A DNA stretch of 64,000 bases from Pseudisothecium myosuroides (lineage: Eukaryota > Streptophyta > Bryopsida > Hypnales > Lembophyllaceae). Positions 10,501 through 21,347 of the stretch are shown here, one piece after another (position 1 is the first letter of the stretch; each line of letters starts with the position of its first letter). The translations under genes were made by a program, and so were the position numbers. A model generated the notes under the pieces. It saw nothing but the letters and a program-made list of their open reading frames with translations. It did not search any database and had not been told where the DNA came from. The stretch spans positions 17,360,001 to 17,424,000 of the forward strand of contig OX637295.1 in NCBI GenBank assembly GCA_951799445.1, read 5' to 3'.

Positions 10501-11473
10501 ATCCTTGAAAGTGCTTCCTCAAAGCATTGGAGGCTTGAAGTGTCTTACAAAGTTGCATTTAGATGGATGTCAATTGTTGAGTGAGCTTCCGGAGAGCATG
10601 GGAGATTTGGACACTCTTGAAGAGTTGGATTTTGGAGGATGTGAATCCTTGAAAGTGCTTCCTCAAAGCATTGGAGGCTTGAAGTGTCTTACAAATTTAA
10701 ATCTATTTGGTTGCAAATCCTTGAATGAGCTTCCGGAGAGCATCAGAGATTTGACCACTCTTGAAGAGTTGGATCTTCAAAAATGTGAATCCTTGAAAGT
10801 GCTTCCTGAAAGCATTGGAGGCTTGAAGTGTCTTACAAAGTTGATTCTATTTGGGTGCAAATCCTTGAGTGAGCTTCCGGAGAGCATGGGAGATTTGACC
10901 ACTCTTGAAGAGTTGGATCTTCGAGGATGTGAATCCTTGGAAGTGCTTCCTCAAAGCATTGGAGGCTTGAAGTGTCTTACAAAGTTGATTCTATTTGGGT
11001 GCAAATCCTTGAGTGAGCTTCCGGAGAGCATTGGAGATTTGACCACTCCTGAAGAGTTATATCTTCAAGGATTGGAATCCTTGAAAGTGCTTCCTCAAAG
11101 CATTGGAGGCTTGAAATTTCTTACAAAGTTGATTCTATTTGGGTGCAAATCCTTGCGTGAGCTTCCGGAGAGCATGGGAGATTTGACCACTCTTGAAGAG
11201 TTGGATCTTGGAGGATGTGAATCCTTGAAAGTGCTTCCTCAAAGCATTGGAGGCTTGAAGTGTCTTATGAAGTTGAATCTATTTGGTTGCAAATCCTTGA
11301 GTGAGCTTCCGGAGAGCATGGGAGATTTGACCACTCTTGAAGAGTTAAATCTTGGAGGATGTAAATCCTTGAAAGTGCTTCCTCAAAGCGTTGGACGCTT
11401 GAATTGTCTTACAAAGTTGAATCTAAGTTGGTGCAAATCCTTGAGTGAGCTTCCGAGAGCATGGGAGATTTGA
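7589..11473 (+). CDS. NLR1: RPW8/CC-NB-ARC-LRR immune receptor, 29 LRRs
   Basis: A cytoplasmic nucleotide-binding leucine-rich-repeat receptor, the plant class that senses pathogen effectors. Of 1294 residues, about 1-150 form a helical N-terminus resembling RPW8/CC-R domains. NB-ARC motifs follow in order: P-loop GRGGAGKT (188-195), kinase-2 FLILDDVWG (269-277), RNBS-B GSTTLITTR (296-304), GLPL as CKGLPLALK (357-365), RNBS-D CFLYCVAFPEDHKIP (421-435), and an MHD-type VHD (485-487). After a linker LRR (about 575-598), residues 599-1294 are 29 LRRs of exactly 24 aa, alternating two types with LPxSIGxL and GCxSL cores. The start was chosen because the RPW8-like segment begins there and NLR2 starts identically. 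It ends abnormally: a 1-bp deletion near 11454 (ttccgagagc for ttccggagagc) shifts the frame to a stop, cutting off further LRRs. It is probably still translated as a receptor with a shortened array; activity is unknown. Confidence 0.9.
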   Translation: MGDPLLTPALVGAAVSLLLKEVIDGAKGAIRVKESCKALKIKVDKIVPLLKVVEENSTNWKQEHSDWLLEFKTILINAQSVLKECLKESRGGKWVRMMKFWQWRKLPSHLKQITDQIDEARLNAILATLGVNIQSSNSTQKQSKSRVDFVTQSTPPLIVGVDKPFNNLKTSILANHTKAKSALLGLQGRGGAGKTLLARQLNNDEDIRTRYGSEGILWITVGLDAKISDLYKTMGKFLNDGIFEKEYAHCDKEDQRTYLWNAFSKKKMFLILDDVWGKQCDHQDMMYWLNIASAPGSTTLITTRSTVVLSKVCAEVEVVLVLSDEDSWTLFCSHAFKSGNLLPNISEDLARKVCKECKGLPLALKVIGSAMLDKNDMAEWRSALSKLKQSKPILDSNVDDELYHRLQLSYNDLKHDETKTCFLYCVAFPEDHKIPVGLLCKMWIAEGLFGAFEGKEAEDEAKVHLRILVKRSMVDWNHEGGFIMVHDILRDLAIYIIDKSKPGDCASKCWFQSGKVLPSLIANKSLNEIQRMSFMQSTILEWPNQLQALDLQVCLLSQMSTWGRGLCIPEAFFSNLRALQYLDLSENHFNGKLPRMCGLSSLLVLNLDGCRSLNKLPESIGDLDTLEELYLKRCESLKVLPQSIGGLKCLTKLHLNGCTSLSELPESIGDLTTPEELYLQGCESLKVLPQSIGRLKCLMKLNLSWCKSLSELPESIGDSTTPKELYLQGCESLKVLPQSIGGLKCLTKLNLNGCTSLSELPESIGDLTTLEELYLGGCESLKVLPQSVGRLKCLTKLNLSWCKSLSELPESIGDSTTPKELYLQGCESLKVLPQSIGGLKCLTKLNLNGCTSLSELPESMGDLTTLEELYLGECKSLKVLPQSVGRLKCLTKLNLSWCKSLSELPESIGDSTTPKELYLQGCESLKVLPQSIGGLKCLTKLNLNGCTSLSELPESIGDLTTLEELYLGGCESLKVLPQSIGGLKCLTKLHLDGCQLLSELPESMGDLDTLEELDFGGCESLKVLPQSIGGLKCLTNLNLFGCKSLNELPESIRDLTTLEELDLQKCESLKVLPESIGGLKCLTKLILFGCKSLSELPESMGDLTTLEELDLRGCESLEVLPQSIGGLKCLTKLILFGCKSLSELPESIGDLTTPEELYLQGLESLKVLPQSIGGLKFLTKLILFGCKSLRELPESMGDLTTLEELDLGGCESLKVLPQSIGGLKCLMKLNLFGCKSLSELPESMGDLTTLEELNLGGCKSLKVLPQSVGRLNCLTKLNLSWCKSLSELPRAWEI

Positions 11474-12944
11474 CCACTCTTGAAGAGTTGTATCTTCAAG
11501 GATGTGAATCCTTGAAAGTGCTTCCTCAAAGCATTGGAGGCTTGAAGTGTCTTATAAAGTTGAATCTATTTGGGTGCAAATCTTTGAGTGAGCTTCCGGA
11601 GAGCATCGGAGATTTGACCACTCTTGAAGAGTTGGATCTTGGAGGATGTGAATCCTTGAAAGTGCTTCCTCAAAGCATTGGAGGCTTGAAGTGTGTGACA
11701 AAGTTGAATCTATTTGGGTGCAAATCCTTGAGTGAGCTTCCGGAGAGCATGGGAGATTTGGACACTCTTGAAGAGTTGGATTTTGGAGGATGTGAATCCT
11801 TGAAAGTGCTTCCTCAAAGCATTGGAGGCTTGAAGTGTCTTACAAATTTAAATCTATTTGGTTGCAAATCCTTGAATGAGCTTCCGGAGAGCATCAGAGA
11901 TTTGACCACTCTTGAAGAGTTGTATCTTCAAGGATGTGAATCCTTGAAAGTGCTTCCTCAAAGCATTGGAGGCTTGTAGTGTCTTACAAATTTAAATCTA
12001 TTTGGTTGCAAATCCTTGAATGAGCTTCCGGAGAGCATCGGAGATTTGACCACTCTTGAAGAGTTGGATTTTGGAGGATGTGAGTCCTTGAAAGAGCTTC
12101 CTCAAAGCATTGGAGGCTTGAAGTGTCTTACAAAGTTGATTCTATTTGGGTGCAAATCCTTGAGTGAGCTTCCGGAGAGCATTGGAGATTTGACCACTCC
12201 TGAAGAGTTATATCTTCAAGGATTGGAATCCTTGAAAGTGCTTCCTCAAAGCATTGGAGGCTTGAAGTGTCTTACAAAGTTGCATTTAGATGGATGTCAA
12301 TTGTTGATTGAGCTTCCGGAGAGCATGGGAGATTTGACCACTCTTAACGAGTTATCTCTTGGTGGATGTGAGTCCTTGAAAGTGCTTCCTCAAAGCATTG
12401 GAGGCTTGAAGTGTCTTACAAAGTTGCATTTAGATGGATGTCAATTGTTGATTGAGCTTCCGGAGAGCATGGGAGATTTGACCACTCTTAACGAGTTATC
12501 TCTTGGAGGATGTGAATCCTTGAAAGTGCTTCCTCATAACATTGGAGGCTTGAATTGTCTTATAGAGTTGAATCTATTTGGGTGCAAATCCTTGAGTGAG
12601 CTTCCGGAGAGCATCGGAGATTTGGACACTCTTGAAGAGTTGGATCTTGGAGGATGTGAATCCTTGAAGTGCTTCTCCAAAGCATTGGAGGCTTGAAATG
12701 TCTTACAAAGTTGCATCTAGATGGATGTCTATTGTTGAGTGAGCTTCCGCATAGCATCGGAGATTTTGACACTCTTGAAGAGTTGGATCTTGGAGGATGT
12801 GAATCCTTGAAAGTGCTTGCTCATAGCATTGGAGGCTTGAAATGTCTTAAAAAGTTGGATGTAGATGGGTGTAAATCCTTGAATGAGGTTCTGGAGAGCA
12901 TCGAAGGATATAACTCTCATTATGTTGAATTTTTGAGAATGTGA
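9383..12944 (+). repeat. 144-bp LRR-dimer tandem array of NLR1
   Basis: Roughly 25 near-identical 144-bp modules, each encoding two 24-aa LRRs. A higher-order repeat of 288 bp occurs three times in a row: the marker 'attcgaccactcctaaagag' starts at 9741, 10029 and 10317. Modules differ mainly in codons for the exposed LxLxxC positions (NLNGC, NLSWC, NLFGC, ILFGC, HLDGC). The array runs through the reading-frame break and fades into decayed modules after 12944. Confidence 0.95.
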
Positions 12945-13480
12945 ATCCTTGAAAGTGCTTCTTCAAAGCATTAGAGGCTTGAAATGTCATACAAATTTAG
13001 GATCTTGAAGAATCCTTGACTGAGCTTCTAGAGAGTTAAACCCTCTTATTGTGTTGGATCTAGGAGGATGTGAATCCTTGAAAGTGTTTCTTCAAAGCAT
13101 TGGAGGCTTGAAATGTCTTACATAGTTGCATCTTTAAAGGTGTGGATCCTTGAGTGAGCTTCTGAAGAGCATCGGAGTGTTGGACATTCTTGGAGAGTTA
13201 TAACTTGAAGGATGTGAATCCCTAAAAATACTTCCTCAAAGCATTGGGGTCTTGAAATGTCTTACAAAGTTGGATCTAGATGGTTGTAAATCTTTGATGA
13301 GCTTCCAAAGAGCATTGGAGAATTGAACTCTTTCATTGAATTGAATCTTTGAGGATGTGAATCCTTGAAAGTGCTTCGTCACACCATTGGAGGCTTGAAA
13401 TGTCTTACACAATTGGATCTTCAAAAGTAGAGATCTTTGAGTGAGCTTCAATAGAGTTTCAATGTGTCAGTTTTCTTAAT
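11474..13480 (+). pseudogene. Decayed 3' LRR tail of NLR1
   Basis: LRR-coding modules continue after the NLR1 stop. After the 1-bp deletion at about 11454 the next frame is open to a TAG at 11977-11979 (ggcttgTAG for ggcttgAAG). It reopens at 12016 in the same frame, then loses one base near 12668 (ttgaagtgc for ttgaaagtgc) and is open again in a third frame to 12944. From 12945 to about 13480 the repeats are still visible (gatgtgaatccttgaaagtg, attggaggcttgaaatgtct) but carry many stops and indels. This is former coding sequence, now probably 3' UTR or dead DNA. Confidence 0.85.
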
Positions 13481-14483
13481 GATTTGAATCTTTGAAGATG
13501 AAATTTTTTGAATGTCTTATCAAAGTCTCAAAGAGCGCTGGTGGATTGAAATGACCTGTAATTGTAAAGGTTTTGATGTGAGGATGTTTGCATACAAGGG
13601 TGCACAGGGTTTATTTGTCATAGAACACTAAAATGCAATGTTTTGAGAATTTTGAAACATGTCAATGATAAATGTACATTGAATTTGAATTTGAAGTCAA
13701 GTTTCGGAGGATGAAGGCCATGTAGGCTACTTTTCCACTTTAAAAAGGTATTTAAAAATATCTTCAAGTGCTTGGAATTGGAAATTTTACACCAAAAGAG
13801 AGTTTTATCAGAGCGCAAAGTGCACATTAAATTTAGAGATCTCATTGAGAGTTGTTGTGATAATTTTTAATTTTTTCATTATAGTTTTATGCAATTGAAA
13901 TAATTGTATTTTTGAAGTTCATCCTATTTTAGAATTTTTTTTAAATTCTTATATTCAACTTCTAAGGTCAAAATCAATTTTAAGGCCGATCTTAAAAAAA
14001 CACATTTTTTAATTCTTTTTGTCAATTTCTATGTTATACAAATTGTAAAGGTAGATATGTCTTGAATTTTTAATTGAAGGTCACGGATTATCTGCAATAA
14101 AAAGGAATAAATATGATAGTACAATTTTGGTGCAAATAGCATAGTTTTGATGCAAAACTAGTGCAAATCGAGCATGCTATGCACCTTAGGTGATATATGA
14201 TGGAACCTTGTGTATTGTGTTGTGCAATTGCCTATGAGTCTTTGAATGAGCTTTTGAAGAAGATTGACAACTTAAAGACTCATATATAGTTTGACTTGAA
14301 GAATTAAGTATCTTTGAAAGTGATTTCAAAGTGCATTGAGGTGTTGAGTCTCTTGTATCCATGGATATGAATCTACTGAAGCTTTCAAAAAGTTCTGCAC
14401 GAGCTTAAAGAACTTTAATTGGGGATTAAATAAAGACATAGTTTGTAATGAACACCAAGTTTTGGCACTCAATAAGTACTTAA
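13481..14483. other. AT-rich DNA after the NLR1 LRR tail
   Basis: No gene seen. The stretch is nearly identical to 43271-44273 and is the likely 3' flank of the receptor locus. Confidence 0.5.
14096..14111 (+). terminator. Candidate poly(A) signals for NLR1
   Basis: Two AATAAA hexamers (14096-14101 and 14106-14111) follow the last recognisable LRR module and recur at 43886 and 43896 after NLR2. AATAAA is common by chance in AT-rich DNA, so this is suggestive only. Confidence 0.2.
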
Positions 14484-15324
14484 GGGTGATTGCAAGAAAC
14501 ACTTGTACTATTTGTTGCGTTTTGCAGTTTTGAACTTTTTGTACTTTTTGTACTATGAGTCACCTTCAATACTATTGAAGGCATGGAACATAAAATTTGA
14601 ATAATTAATTGGATTTCAAATTTACTATTGTGACAACATGTGATGTTCATCATTGGATGACAAAAATGGATGGAAATACTTAATTTGCCATTAAAAAACA
14701 ATTGACATCGACAAATAGAAGGTATTACAAGCCCCAGTAGTACTATTGAGTCTTTCTATGCACCCTGAAGTACTATTTTGAACCACATGCTACAATTTAC
14801 CCTAGATAATGAGACTTTCATGTTTCTATTTTTGAAAATTAGGAAATGAGTTTGAAAAAATTATTTTAAAATGGCCATTATTGTCGACTAAGAGCAAAAG
14901 TAGGAAGATCGAAGTTAGAACCAAAAAACATTTTTAATTCAACATGAATTCAACCTAATTATAGCACACTTTAGGCCAATATAAAACACATTTGGAATTT
15001 TTTTTTGGCAATCCCTCTTTTAAGAAGGTGTATTTCTATTAGAAGAGCTAGCCTACCAAATTTGATGTTGTAACTCTTCAAAAAAGGTACTCAATAGTAC
15101 TAAAAAACACCCAAACCGCATGTGTGACATATATTCAAAATTTAGTTTCACCTATTAAATTATTTTTGAAAAAATTGAAATAATTCAAGTGCATTTTCTA
15201 TTCCTATAGGAAGCTAGCTTTTGAATTTCATGTTCATTCAATCATTTTTGGAATACTTATGGCACAAAACAACTTCTGCATTAAACGTGTGACGGAAAAT
15301 AGTACAAGTGTTTTTTGCAATCAC
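14484..15324. mobile_element. TTAA-flanked inverted-repeat element (MITE-like), unit 1
   Basis: The left end GGGTGATTGCAAGAAACACT and the right end (reverse complement GTGATTGCAAAAAACACTTG) form terminal inverted repeats of about 28 bp, continuing to TACTATTT. In unit 2 both ends are intact and flanked by TTAA. Here the right end lacks about 10 bp including CCC and the right TTAA. No transposase frame is visible. A TTAA target would fit piggyBac-like or some Harbinger-like elements; the superfamily is unresolved. Confidence 0.65.
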
Positions 15325-16099
15325 GGATGAAATATCACATTCATTGGAAAGATAATGAAGCTTCCAAAAAGCCACGAGTTCTTTGTACATTCCCAAGGTC
15401 GGGAGCTTGGTTGTGGTTACATATTTGGAGCACATGTAGGCTATTGACTTAGTGTGGACAATGCCATATCAAATAATATTATTTGATTAATATTTCAATA
15501 TTTTTTCCATAAAATATTATTTTTTATTATTTTAAAAGATTATTATTTTTTATCATTTAATTTGTCATCATATTTACGCCTTCCCATCCAATCCATCTAA
15601 ATGACGTCCGTTATGTTGGAAAGATAGTATATCCGTTTTTATTCCTTGAGGGGGGACATTGTCCATTGAACATCTAATTTGTCAAGTGATTCATAGGCCT
15701 GTCTGTCCATTATTTGCTAGGTTGATTAGAATTTGTAGGATGTTGTAAGGTAAATTAGGTGAATCCATGGATATGAATGTCGTACAAAAAATGATTTGCT
15801 TGTAGTGTTAGTTTTTTGAGCAAAATTTTGCACTTGTGAGAGGGTTTGAGCCTGTCCGCCTCCCTCCCTCCAGATTTTCTCCAATGATATAAAGGCTTCT
15901 GTTGCCACTTGTCCAAAAAAAACATTGTTTGCTTGTTTAATAGTTGTAGTCGACAATATAAAATGATAGATCTTGAAAAGAAAATGTGATGACAAATTTG
16001 CTAATTAAGCTAAACTTCTTAGCATCTTCGGCCCTAATAATATGGACATGATTGGTTGCATTAGGCTCTCCTATACTTGGTCAATCATTGTCAGGTCCT
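15325..16099. other. AT-rich intergenic DNA
   Basis: No gene seen. A very AT-rich core (about 15470-15560) is followed by a pyrimidine-rich patch near 15858-15873 (cctccctccctcc). The equivalent is 45122-45901. Confidence 0.45.
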
Positions 16100-18574
16100 T
16101 GTAGTGGGCCTTATTGAGGCACTCTGAAATCACTATCTCTGAGAATCTCACCATCCTCATCTACAGTGTCATCAATGGATTTGTCATCGTTGGACGTAGA
16201 ACTAGCAGTCTCGCACTCCCTTCCGATTCATTGTTTTGACGATTTTGAGGGCAAGGTTTAAAAAAAGAGATTGTTTTTAGAGAGCATTGGCCTATTGTGT
16301 CCATATTACCATCCGTGCTTGGTCCTCCTATATTAACTTCTTTGACGATTTCAACGAATGGTTGGGGTGTTCAGTTGTTGCATCCTTTCAAATTTGCCTT
16401 TTGCGTTTTTGCTTAATTGAACCTCCATTAGGGTTAGCATGTTCTTGTGGACATTTAAATCTATTTGTAGAATGTGCACCATACCTTGCAAGGAATCAGT
16501 TTGAGGTGCTGCATAGTGACATATTCATTGGAAGGACTAATGATGCTAATCATGTACCTATTGCTGGACCTACTTCATGGAAGTACACTTTAGAAGAAGA
16601 TGGCCTTGATGACCCCTTGGATAGATAGGGTACATAAGACTGGAAATTGTCGATGAAGTTCATTCATGACTGGATGTGAATGTTCAATTCCCAATTCACC
16701 ACGGACCTTGCTGCGAGAGGGTCTTTTTTTACGAGTCTCCTTCAAATTAAGATGGTTCTTTTGTTGCAACCACTTCATCTTCATTCCCTATTTTTGCATC
16801 CCTTTCAACCTCTTCTCTTATAGTAGCCACTTGTTTTGCACTCTCAGTTGTATCTGGTGCTACAACGTGGTCATGCTCATTTCCAACTAGCCCAATATTA
16901 ATTACATTTGGCATTGTTGAAGCACCTCCTTTGTCTCCATTGTTGTCATTGTAGGAATTATGCACATTAGAGAAGGCATTCATGTTCTCGTGTCTTGCTC
17001 CCCTTTGCCCAATACTACCAAATGAACCATTTGAGTCATTTGAATTGTTGTCGTCGGGGTCATAGAATATAGACCATTGGTTCAAACCATCAGATTCCTT
17101 AGTCATAGATCCTTTTGACAATATGTTATCGACATACTAATTCATTGGGTTTGCGCTTGCCCAATCTCTAAAAGTCTTTGAATTGGTATAGATGTAAACC
17201 AAAACCTCTGCACGCTCTAACATTAATCTGTTGCGAAATTTGTCGTAGACAAATGAGTATATGCTCTAGTTGCATACACACAACAATATGGAATAGATTC
17301 ATGCAACAATCCGTCTTGCTATCAATGAAAGAGTACAAGTGCCAACCCCTAAAAGGTCTTACTATTCATGGGGCTCCAAATTTAGTGCATCCGCAAGAGC
17401 CCTCTAAATATTCTTTGAGGATACCAAAAGGCTTGGTGCTCTGACAATGCAAATGCATATGCTTGGTCCTCCATCGCTAGTTTTGGCAACACTTTTAGTA
17501 CGACATCTTTTGCTTCAAGATTGTCCATTATGGCCTCTTCCTCAAGTAAAAAAGAATTCAAAAGAACACCTGCATAGTGTAAATTTGTGGCTAACATATT
17601 CCAACGAGTGTAAAATGCACAAATAATATGGTTTTCATACTCATGTTGAAGTAAGAATGGTGGGTCCCTTCAAAATATAATGAGCTTTTCCACATTTTTC
17701 ATCACTAGCCATGCCTTGCCCATGCATGAGCGCTATCCATCAAACTCGCGGAGAGTGAACAACATGGGCTCCACCATGTCCACAAAGTCTAGACATGTGC
17801 TTCAAATTCATCTCTTTGCACTTGCTTTCTAGTAACAAAAAAAGTTGTAGCTGAAATAATTAAACAATCCCAAGTAGGATTGGTAGACTCTTTTGTAGTA
17901 TAGTGTAGTAGGGTTGGTTCATTGGAAATTTGTTTGTAGGTAGACAATGAACTTTGTGAGTCACTATTATAAAATTTATAACAATAAGTAATACATAGGT
18001 AATCACCTATAACACTTATTACAAGACATTCATATACTTTTAACTATCACAATTTGTTATCAACAATCTTTACTAAATAATCTCTTGAACACCAGACAAT
18101 ATAAAATCTTCAACTAGTAAGGGTCACGTCCCTCTCTGTGACTACCACTATCATTGTCAATTTTCCTTAACTTATACTCTAAAGTTTGAGATCTCAATAG
18201 ATAATGCCTTATGCTCTTGAAGCTAATTAGTTGTCAACTATCACTACAAGAAATTGGGGGTATAAATGACTACAATAAATGACTTCAAATTGACTTCCAG
18301 CAATCATTTCGGACAAAAATGACAGATAAATGACTCAGGGCCTTTGCTGTCATTTCGGACAAGTCGTTTTTAAATGACTGTAGTGCTTACTATCACCATC
18401 CGTTTTTTCCTTAGATGGACGTTGGATGAAAAGTTTGATGTGGATTTCCACATGAGTAGTCATTTGCAAGTCATTTTGTAGTTGAGTTGAGGACTATTTC
18501 AGATCTACTTTTTTCAAGATATTTGAATTTCAGATCTACCTTTCTTCTAGATTTTAGAATTTCAAATCTACCTT

Positions 18575-18880
18575 CACTAGAAGAAAACTACGTTGTACTT
18601 GTCAAAAATTGCGTTGTGCTCAACAAAAAGTATGGAATTGGTTTTGTTGAGTTCTCCCTTCGTAACGCAAAATTTTGCATTTTAACACAAAATTCTGCGT
18701 TTTACTTGTCAAATTCTATGTTGAAACGTTGGAATGTAGAATTTTGCGTTACAAAGGGAAAACTCAACAAAATCAATTCCATACTTTTTGTTGAGTACAA
18801 CGCAGTTTCTGTCACATAAAACGCAGATTTGACAAGTAAAACGCAGTTTTTGACAAATAAAATGCAGTTTTTTTCTAGTG
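18575..18880. mobile_element. Nested 306-bp CACTA-like MITE, unit 1
   Basis: It starts CACTAGAAGAAAACTACGTT and its right end in reverse complement is CACTAGAAAAAAACTGCATT. A CTT duplication flanks it (18572-18574 and 18881-18883). The interior is largely a long hairpin: CTCAACAAAAAGTATGGAAT recurs inverted around 18770-18800. It lies wholly inside the 1.49 kb CACTA element and so inserted later. Confidence 0.88.
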
Positions 18881-19226
18881 CTTTTTTTAAGATTTCAAAT
18901 TTCTAGATCTACCTTACTCCTAGATTTCGAAAATTCAAATGTCGGTGTTTAATAGATTTCAATGGTTAAAGAAACCTTACAATTTCATAGATTTTAAATA
19001 TTTTTTGATTTCTATAGTTTACAGAAATCTACAAATTGTAGAAATCTATTAAGAAAATTCATTGTGTAAGACTACAACTTATAAGTCTTATATATCCAAC
19101 CTAGGGATACTCTTTAATATTGTAATTGATATGGGACAATTGATTTAAGACAAATGGGAATGAATTTTGAAGCAACTAGGAAACAACTAGTATACAACTT
19201 AAAAGCGACTAGGAAACAACTAGTTT

Positions 19227-19388
19227 CACTATTTAGAAAATTTAGTTTTTTTGTTGATTTGGTTGCATTGATTTGATTCACTTTTCTATTGATTTCTATC
19301 CAAATCAACAAATTACTCTCCAAATCAACAGGATAGTGAATCAAATTTATGCAGCCAAATCAACAAAAAAACTAATTTTCTAATAGTG
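19227..19388. mobile_element. 162-bp CACTA-ended inverted repeat, unit 1
   Basis: The ends CACTATTTAGAAAATTTAGT and (reverse complement) CACTATTAGAAAATTAGTTT form near-perfect TIRs, with CCAAATCAACA repeats inside. No clean 3-bp duplication was found (ttt against tag), so the insertion call is weaker than for its neighbours. Short 'actaggaaacaactag' repeats lie just upstream. Confidence 0.6.
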
Positions 19389-20887
19389 TAGGAAAATGAT
19401 TCACTCTTAAACCGAAGACACGTCAGCGCAACAAAATCTGCATAGGCAATGTCAAATTCCTTCAAAGGTGCCTCTAGTAAAAAAGAAGTCATTTACAAGT
19501 CGTAGAAAATGACTGTGACCTCTATAGCGGGAAAACAAACGAAACCTCAATGAAAACACACAGAAAGTCTAGTTTTCATTGCATCTTCATCCCCTAGTCG
19601 CAACCGCGACTAGTAAATGAATAAAGCACTGTCAAAAAAAGCTCGCCTTTGCAATTACAGAAGTGTAGTCGTGCTGTAGTCATTCCGGACAAGTCTGCAG
19701 TCATTTATACCCCCATTTTCTTATAGTGTATTAGTCATTTTGCAACTTCTCATATAATTTTTTATAAGTTACAAAACTATAGTAAGTACCTATTTACACT
19801 TACAAATCCCTAGTAATAATTAAAAAAGTCAAGCTTCAAAGACTACTTCTATTTTTGAATCTTGTATCAAGTCTTAGATATTCTTAAAACTTCTTTATTA
19901 GTATAAATATTAGTCAAAAGACTATTATTATCAAACTATAAGCATTATTTTGAATTCAACTTTATCTTCTCTTTATAATTCATAATCAAAACCAATGGTC
20001 CAATTAAGAAATTCATACTACAAGTGCTTTGGCCTTTGTTATTGCTTTAGTCAATTTGCTCACATACTCATTCCACTCACAATTCATGATAGTCATCTCC
20101 AATGCTTGTCTCACCTCTACCAACCACTTGATCATTAGAAACATGGTCGCAAAGCGTATCTCAATTAAAATTTTCAAAATCAAATTCAATAAATGTCGGT
20201 AGAAATGGCAAGTGGCTTGTAATGTATATAAATGAATTTAACTATCTTCTTTGCATATTTCACCATCTTTTCTATCTAGTCTTTTTTACCTCAATCCTCT
20301 AATAAAAGATCAAGTACATATGCGGAACAACTCGAGAAATATAGGTGTAGAAAGCGAATAATTATCAAATTACTAGCTACATGCATGTTGGTTGCATTGT
20401 CAATACAAACTTGTCCCACATTTTACCCCTCAATTGCGTCAATGTATTCAAAATATAGCCGGGTTGGCACATATTTGGTGTCTTTGTATTTCCTCATAGT
20501 CATAGTATCAATGGACCCAAAAAATATCTCTCCACTTCTACATGCCAACATGACATTCATCAAAGACCCATGTGTCACACTGTCCCATTTGGCTGAACAT
20601 ATTGTCACACCATACTTGTAGATTGGTCTCTTTGTCTTCTTAGATACCATTGTAGCCACTTCCTCCCTTGCAAATTTTAACAACTTCATGGGTATCCATG
20701 GTATGTAGGAGGTTTATAAATATCTCTAGACTCAAATGTATGATTTTACTACATCCAAGAAAGCAAGGGGCCTCATGACATTGAATGGTATATTCGCTTT
20801 GTAAAAAAATGTAACCCACTTCTTGTCCAATAATTGCTTCTTTGAAGTATTCATTTCTTCTCAGTTGTACATATCATTGTCATTAGG

Positions 20888-21347
20888 GTTGTCCCTGTCA
20901 TGTCAGGATGTTTGTTGGACCAACGGTACGTCAGGACCAACCGAGCGTCCGTCAAGATCCAATGTTTTTTTTGGGTGAAGTTAATTATGACGTGTCGTAA
21001 CCAAGGCTTTTTTTTCATTTTTTATGAAGTGCCAAAGTGGCGATATAAAATGTTATAGTAGTGCTCCAAATTTCATTATTCATCCACATATTGGATAGAA
21101 AATATCCAATTAGCACATATCACATGTCTATAATTCTGTTTTCATTCACAATCTGGCAATTTCATCCAAGATTTTATTTTAATTTGAAGTTTTCCAGGCG
21201 AAAAACTTTACAATTTTTTGCCACTATTTAGCCAAATTATTTTTTTCTGGTGCAATTTGACACTAGAAAGCCAAAAAAAAAAGCGCTGGTCATAACATTG
21301 ACAGACATCCCGACGGGAAAAGCCAGTGTCATGTCTAAATGGACAAC
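20888..21347. mobile_element. Imperfect inverted-repeat element next to hAT, unit 1
   Basis: The outer ends GTTGTCC...GGACAAC and GC-richer inner arms (gtcaggat...gtaaccaaggcttttt on the left; aaaaaagcgctggtcataac...atcccgac on the right) are roughly complementary. This looks like a degenerate MITE or the remains of a hAT terminus. No convincing target duplication. The unit 2 copy has better-matched arms. Confidence 0.4.

Larger units (their letters stand above)
18242..19728. mobile_element. Non-autonomous CACTA transposon inserted in the hAT gene, unit 1
   Basis: The left terminus CACTACAAGAAATTGGGGGT and the right terminus (reverse complement CACTATAAGAAAATGGGGGT) are classic CACTA/En-Spm ends. 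A 3-bp target duplication TAT flanks it exactly (18239-18241 and 19729-19731). Subterminal motifs recur near both ends (AAATGACT, CATTTCGGACAA or CATTCCGGACAA). No transposase is present; it is about 1.49 kb long and carries two smaller CACTA-like insertions. Confidence 0.9.
16100..20880 (-). pseudogene. hAT-type (DUF659) transposase pseudogene, unit 1
   Basis: A broken minus-strand hAT transposase, read from high to low coordinates. The start near 20870-20700 has KKWVTFFYKANIPFNVMRP, the usual segment before DUF659. 20689-20423 is open (KYGVTICSAKWDSV, then GEIFFGSID), matching DUF659. A frameshift is followed by VCIDNATNMHVASNLIIIR at about 20410-20350, the hAT second-Asp region. Near 20165-20050 is EIRFATMFLMIKWLVEVRQ. 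The gene is then interrupted by a CACTA element (18242-19728). It resumes with TRWNMLATNLHYAGVLLNSF at about 17610-17550 and a C-terminal dimerisation-like YSFVYDKFRNRLMLERAE near 17240. A stop near 17140 precedes an acidic Asn/Asp-rich stretch (17121-16747) and an acidic tail to about 16110. Several stops and frameshifts exclude activity. Element termini were not identified. Confidence 0.8.

Noticed and set aside
12534..12920. Several minus-strand frames across the LRR array
   Set aside because: Antisense translations of LRR modules; they recur only because the DNA is repetitive.
16287..16628. 113-codon plus-strand frame, identical in unit 2 (46089-46430)
   Set aside because: No recognisable domain, lies against the acidic tail of the hAT remnant, and perfect identity only reflects recent duplication.
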